Positions 60,432 to 64,000 of a stretch of 64,000 nucleotides of DNA are shown piece after piece. Made by a program: the position numbers and the translations under genes. The stretch lies in the NCBI RefSeq assembly GCF_003086295.3, contig NC_092038.1:132917132-132981131 (forward strand), written 5' to 3'. The notes beneath the pieces were generated by a model, which saw only the letters and a list, made by a program, of their open reading frames with translations, ran no database searches and had not been told where the DNA came from. The first letter of the stretch is position 1, and the number at the start of each line of letters is the position of its first letter. Source of the stretch: Arachis hypogaea (taxonomy: Eukaryota; Streptophyta; Magnoliopsida; Fabales; Fabaceae).

Positions 60432-62502
60432 TCATTTAGCAGCCAGCAGTCTCCTATTGTTTTGCTTTGCATTTTTTCTATGTAAAATCCATCTTTCTTT
60501 AATGTCTTTTGTGTCAGAAACAAGGTCTAGACTTTTCCCAGGTTTTCCCTTAGACTTTTTGGCCTCATTTCCTCTAATTCTCGCAGCTTCCACAAGAAGA
60601 TCATGTATAAGCATCTCAGTCGTCCGGGTTGTGATTCCCCTCAGATACCATGATATAGGAGGTGGAGGAACAATGGCTGGTTGAAGTATTTGTTGCAGGG
60701 TCACTTTAGACCCTATTCTTCCTTTGCCTCTTGTGCATGATTTGTAGTCTTCTTTTGTCAGTGGTTTAAAGGGAAAACATATTTCTTCATCAACAAGTAA
60801 TGGCTCTACTCTCCAACAGCCCTCAAATTTTTTCATGAATCCTGTTTTGATTTGCTTGAACTTCATCTGACACACAATTGAATGCAGCATGTAAGATAGT
60901 CATCCTTTGTTGGTTTAGAAAAATACAAAAAATACACTAAATTTTTTAATCATAGAAATTCAATTAAAAATTGTCTCTAAGATATATCTCTTATGTTGAA
61001 ACACAGAAATTATCTTAAAAACTATACCAAAATAGGGAAAATTTTTAATTTTTTAATCTTCAATTTCTTCTCCATAAGATACTTTTATGCATAATATCTT
61101 TTGTTTCTCCTCTGTCTTGGGACAAACCAAACATTATTTCTGTAGAATCCATTTATCCAAGCAAGAGGTGTTAAACTCACACCACATCAAAACATATTTG
61201 GTTAAGAAAGAGTGCCCTGGAGAAGAGATAACAGCTAACTTCGGTAAGTCTCTACTTGCCGAAAACAGTTACAAACAACTGATATAGGATCCATCCATCC
61301 ATTATCTAAAAGAGATGAAGATCCTTACAGAGTGGTCATTTCTGTTTTGATCTACCAAGACATTAATCGCAATGGTCCCGGACCACCACAGAAATCTCCA
61401 TATGGCTGCTTGTTCTAGTTGAACCACTTGCCTATGACCCTCATCAACCAAAACTTCTCTGGATATCACTTCCTGACAAAGAAAGACAATGAAGTTAAAA
61501 ATTTCAATTAATAAGAAACAGAATTTTCCAAAAATGGCAGCCTTCACTCTTCAATATTTTTTAAACTTAAAGCACTTTTTTTTTCCTATTCAGAAGTCAG
61601 TAGTAACCGATTACATTATGAGGAGAGGAATGGATTAGTGCAGTACTTTGATATTTTTGAAAACTCTCCTATTATCAGGATCTGTTACTATATTATACAC
61701 TGCATCAGGTGGCAAACCGACATCAACTTCTACGTTGAGGTTGCAAAGAGAGCCTTTTGGAACAGTCACCTGCCAAAACAGAACATTAAATTCGTTATCT
61801 ATACTTTGAATGAGAGACATGAACATTGCCATGTTTGTTTCAAACAGCTACTATGCTACATACTGGAATTTTTATACCAAGCTTGAGCCACACAAAAAAG
61901 ATAACTATTTCGCCTTCTGAAATCTAATCGAATTAAGATACTAGACACTTAATTTATAGAATCTTAGATATATCTCAACAAAAATGTATCAACAAAGGAG
62001 AATAGCCTCTAAGAATAACAGTTAAACCTAATGATCACCTAAACTGTGAACCCAAGCATCATTTTTACTTCATGAAGAAATCAAAATTTTAGATAGAAAA
62101 TAACAATTTCTCATTTAAACTCTGTTCACCTTTATCTCAGGTGCCCTATCAACCCAAGAAGGGTTTTCTCTCCACAATTGCAGTTGCTCATTCAGTTCAG
62201 CTTCAGAGGCACTAAAAGACTCGTACCCATTATTCTGGACAGATCTCGTCGAGTTCATTCCATCCCTCTTTGCTAATCTACTCAGCTGTGACTGTAGTTA
62301 AGAAATAATTATGAAACAGATATTGTTAATATTCATGTTCCTAATAAATAATTGATTGACCTACCTTAAGAACATTCTGAAGCTTGTTGGGGATCTGAAC
62401 AAAAAAAGTAGATATTGCAGGATCCAGTGCCTTAGGGAACGCACTTTTTCCATTCTTGTTGATGTTTAGGCTGAATTTTTTCACCTCTGACTCACCCATC
62501 AT
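60432..62502 (-). CDS. DUF220-family protein (START/polyketide-cyclase-like fold)
   Basis: Five coding exons on the minus strand join in frame to 333 residues: 62502-62365, 62291-62130, 61769-61647, 61472-61329, 60866-60432. It begins [20 protein letters not shown]; the middle has a START/COQ10-like stretch [20 protein letters not shown] then [20 protein letters not shown], followed by [20 protein letters not shown] and [16 protein letters not shown], then [20 protein letters not shown] and a basic C-terminus. These blocks match plant DUF220 proteins (polyketide cyclase/dehydrase and lipid-transport superfamily). No function is established; lipid or small hydrophobic ligand binding is an inference from the fold. 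A TTTCAG|GTTTTT acceptor just before the ATG and a CCCT|GTAAGA donor near 62968 suggest a 5'UTR intron. Confidence 0.88.
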
Positions 62503-63442
62503 AAAAACCTGAAATTTTTTTTATTAACATTTAATTAAGCTAGTTCATATTATAGATAACTTACTATAAATCATTAAAGTTCACTACTTGGTGTGGTGAT
62601 ACCAATTTGCATTCGCATAATTTTGCTCTGGATCAAACATAAATTATCACAGAAATTTTAAATGCCTTTCACATAGAGAGGAGGATGTTATCACAACACA
62701 AATTGGATTTAAGACCACAATCCCATAACCAAAGCATCATGATCAAATTTTGCAGGAAAACCCTTAGATATTGAACTCAACCCAAATTTTGGAGTAGCAT
62801 GACCCATAAAAAAAAACTAAAAAAGGGTAAAACTAGCAATTACAAAGAGATAAACAGAAAAAGGATAACTGCTAATCTTATATGGCTAATAAAATGAAAC
62901 TTAACAGTTATTGCTGAAAGTAATGAAATGAATAAAGTTGTGGAAAAGATTCAAAGCATTCTTACAGGGTATATTCCAAGGAGGAAAGCTCAGATCTTAG
63001 CTTGGAACTTGGCAATGAAATATGAAAAAAATGGTTTTTTTTTTTTTTGGAAAGGGTTAATCTTTATTCAATTTATATTTTCCTATTGTTTATATTTCTG
63101 AGAAGTAGAAGTCAGATTGTGGAGGATGAAAGAAAAAGGATAAGTAAGGAAGAACACGTGCAGAACATGTTGTCACCAAAAGTACACTTGGTCGTAAATG
63201 ATTGGTCTGCTCTTCCGTGAAATATTGGGTTTGATGCGTGCTGTGGTTTTATTCCCCACAATATTTATATAATATAGGAAAGTTTTCACATGTGGCAGAC
63301 CACTTTATTGACATATTAGCTATCAGCTACAAGCACAAACCAATGGAAAGATTGGGCCATTTATTTTTTGCGGGTAGCATTTCGGGCTATGGAGAATTTG
63401 AGAAAATAATAGGATCACTTTCATTAAAGATTAGACAAAATA
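62503..63442. other. 5' region of the DUF220 gene
   Basis: Probable 5'UTR exon ending about 62968 (minus strand), its intron, and promoter further right. The open frame at 63238-63462 runs into the SINE and is not supported. Confidence 0.55.
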
Positions 63443-63626
63443 ATCAAGTTGGGTTGGTTTAATAGTTAGTTCATTAGTCTGCTTAAATAAGTGTTGAGGT
63501 TAAAATTCCGCCTTGTGTATGTAGCAACTAATTGACCAGCGATAAACTCTTAAATGGAGTTCAGTATCGCGACGGATTAATCATTGACCTGTCGGATTAG
63601 GATATACCGTAAAAAACAAAAAAAAA
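63443..63626 (+). mobile_element. tRNA-derived SINE with 15-bp TSD
   Basis: Flanked by AGATTAGACAAAATA (63428-63442) and AGATCAGACAAAATA (63627-63641), one mismatch. The head has a box-A-like TTGGTTTAATAGTTAG (63454-63469) and box-B-like GGTTAAAATTCC (63498-63509) about 30 bp apart. The 184-bp element ends in an A-rich tail after TACCGT. It is a degenerate copy on the plus strand. Confidence 0.8.
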
Positions 63627-63641
63627 AGATCAGACAAAATA

Positions 63642-64000
63642 TTATTGGGCAGGAGGATGAATTATTTAAATTATAATTATGCAACCGTAGAGGTTAAGGT
63701 AATTGATTAAAATTAAAATTGATAAAGGTTCTCTTATATAGAAAAAAGAATTAAAAGTTTAACTAAATTGTATTCTAAAAATATATGTTAAGATTATTTT
63801 TAATAAAAAATTTTAAATTTTTTACTTTAATAAATAAACAACAAATATATTAAAAAATAAATTATATATTTTTTTATATAAATTTTTAATTGGTAATCTT
63901 AAAATGTAATTTTAGAGTATAAGTTAGATAAAATTAAAAAATAATGGTTGAGTGTTTGGTGTTTTTCTTTGTTATTTTTGTCAATGTTATATTATTAATA
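63642..64000. other. AT-rich non-coding end of the window
   Basis: No gene, repeat boundary or RNA recognised. Confidence 0.6.

Noticed and set aside
63238..63462. 74-codon plus-strand open frame near the right end
   Set aside because: It ends inside the SINE and has no recognisable motif.

Overview
The window is plant nuclear DNA: AT-rich, with long non-coding stretches, multi-exon genes with GT-AG introns, 5'UTR introns and many small transposable elements. Gene content (BOI-type RING ligase, STA1/PRP6, PPR protein, two GH28 polygalacturonases, peroxisomal DHNA-CoA synthase, ARF GTPase, type II pantothenate kinase, DUF220 protein) is that of a dicot. The repeat families look like those of a papilionoid legume, most likely Arachis (peanut); that is an inference from familiarity with the repeats, not a search result.

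Layout. 1-16.7 kb is a transposon graveyard. It holds a palindromic MITE (990-1246), an internally deleted CACTA element on the minus strand (about 1933-5342), an 8.1-kb MULE (about 5463-13563) whose transposase gene is broken by stops and a frameshift and which carries a hAT-like MITE, an unclassified insertion and an antisense GRF-zinc-finger ORF, then a small MITE (13922-14074) and a Pack-MULE-like element with an F-box/LRR-like gene fragment (14184-15643). About 260-270 bp of sequence (CACTA end plus host flank) is directly repeated on both sides of the large MULE.

16.7-31.8 kb is genic: BOI-related E3 ligase (17763-20220), intronless STABILIZED1/PRP6 (21569-24682), intronless PLS-type PPR protein (25254-27263) and polygalacturonase 1 (27952-31809, 9 exons, a Tourist-like MITE in its last intron). 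31.8-40.5 kb is about 8.7 kb without a convincing gene, with microsatellites, a degenerate 10-bp minisatellite and two opposed short SINEs with perfect 16- and 17-bp target duplications. 40.6-63.0 kb is genic again: polygalacturonase 2 (40597-45358, 7 exons), NS/MenB-type DHNA-CoA synthase with a PTS2 signal (47184-49903), ARF1-class GTPase (51572-53552), pantothenate kinase (55763-59826) and a convergent DUF220 gene on the minus strand (60432-62502). A SINE with a 15-bp target duplication lies at 63443-63626.

The intact genes are mostly unrelated housekeeping or cell-wall functions and do not form a pathway cluster; only the two GH28 genes look related, probably an old local duplication. I see no clear new biochemical system. 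The most unusual things are the long direct repeats around the MULE, the antisense GRF/transmembrane ORF it carries, the gene-capturing Pack-MULE, and three tiny poly(A)-tail-only insertions with TSD-like flanks. All exon boundaries were read by eye from splice consensus and frame continuity, without transcript data.
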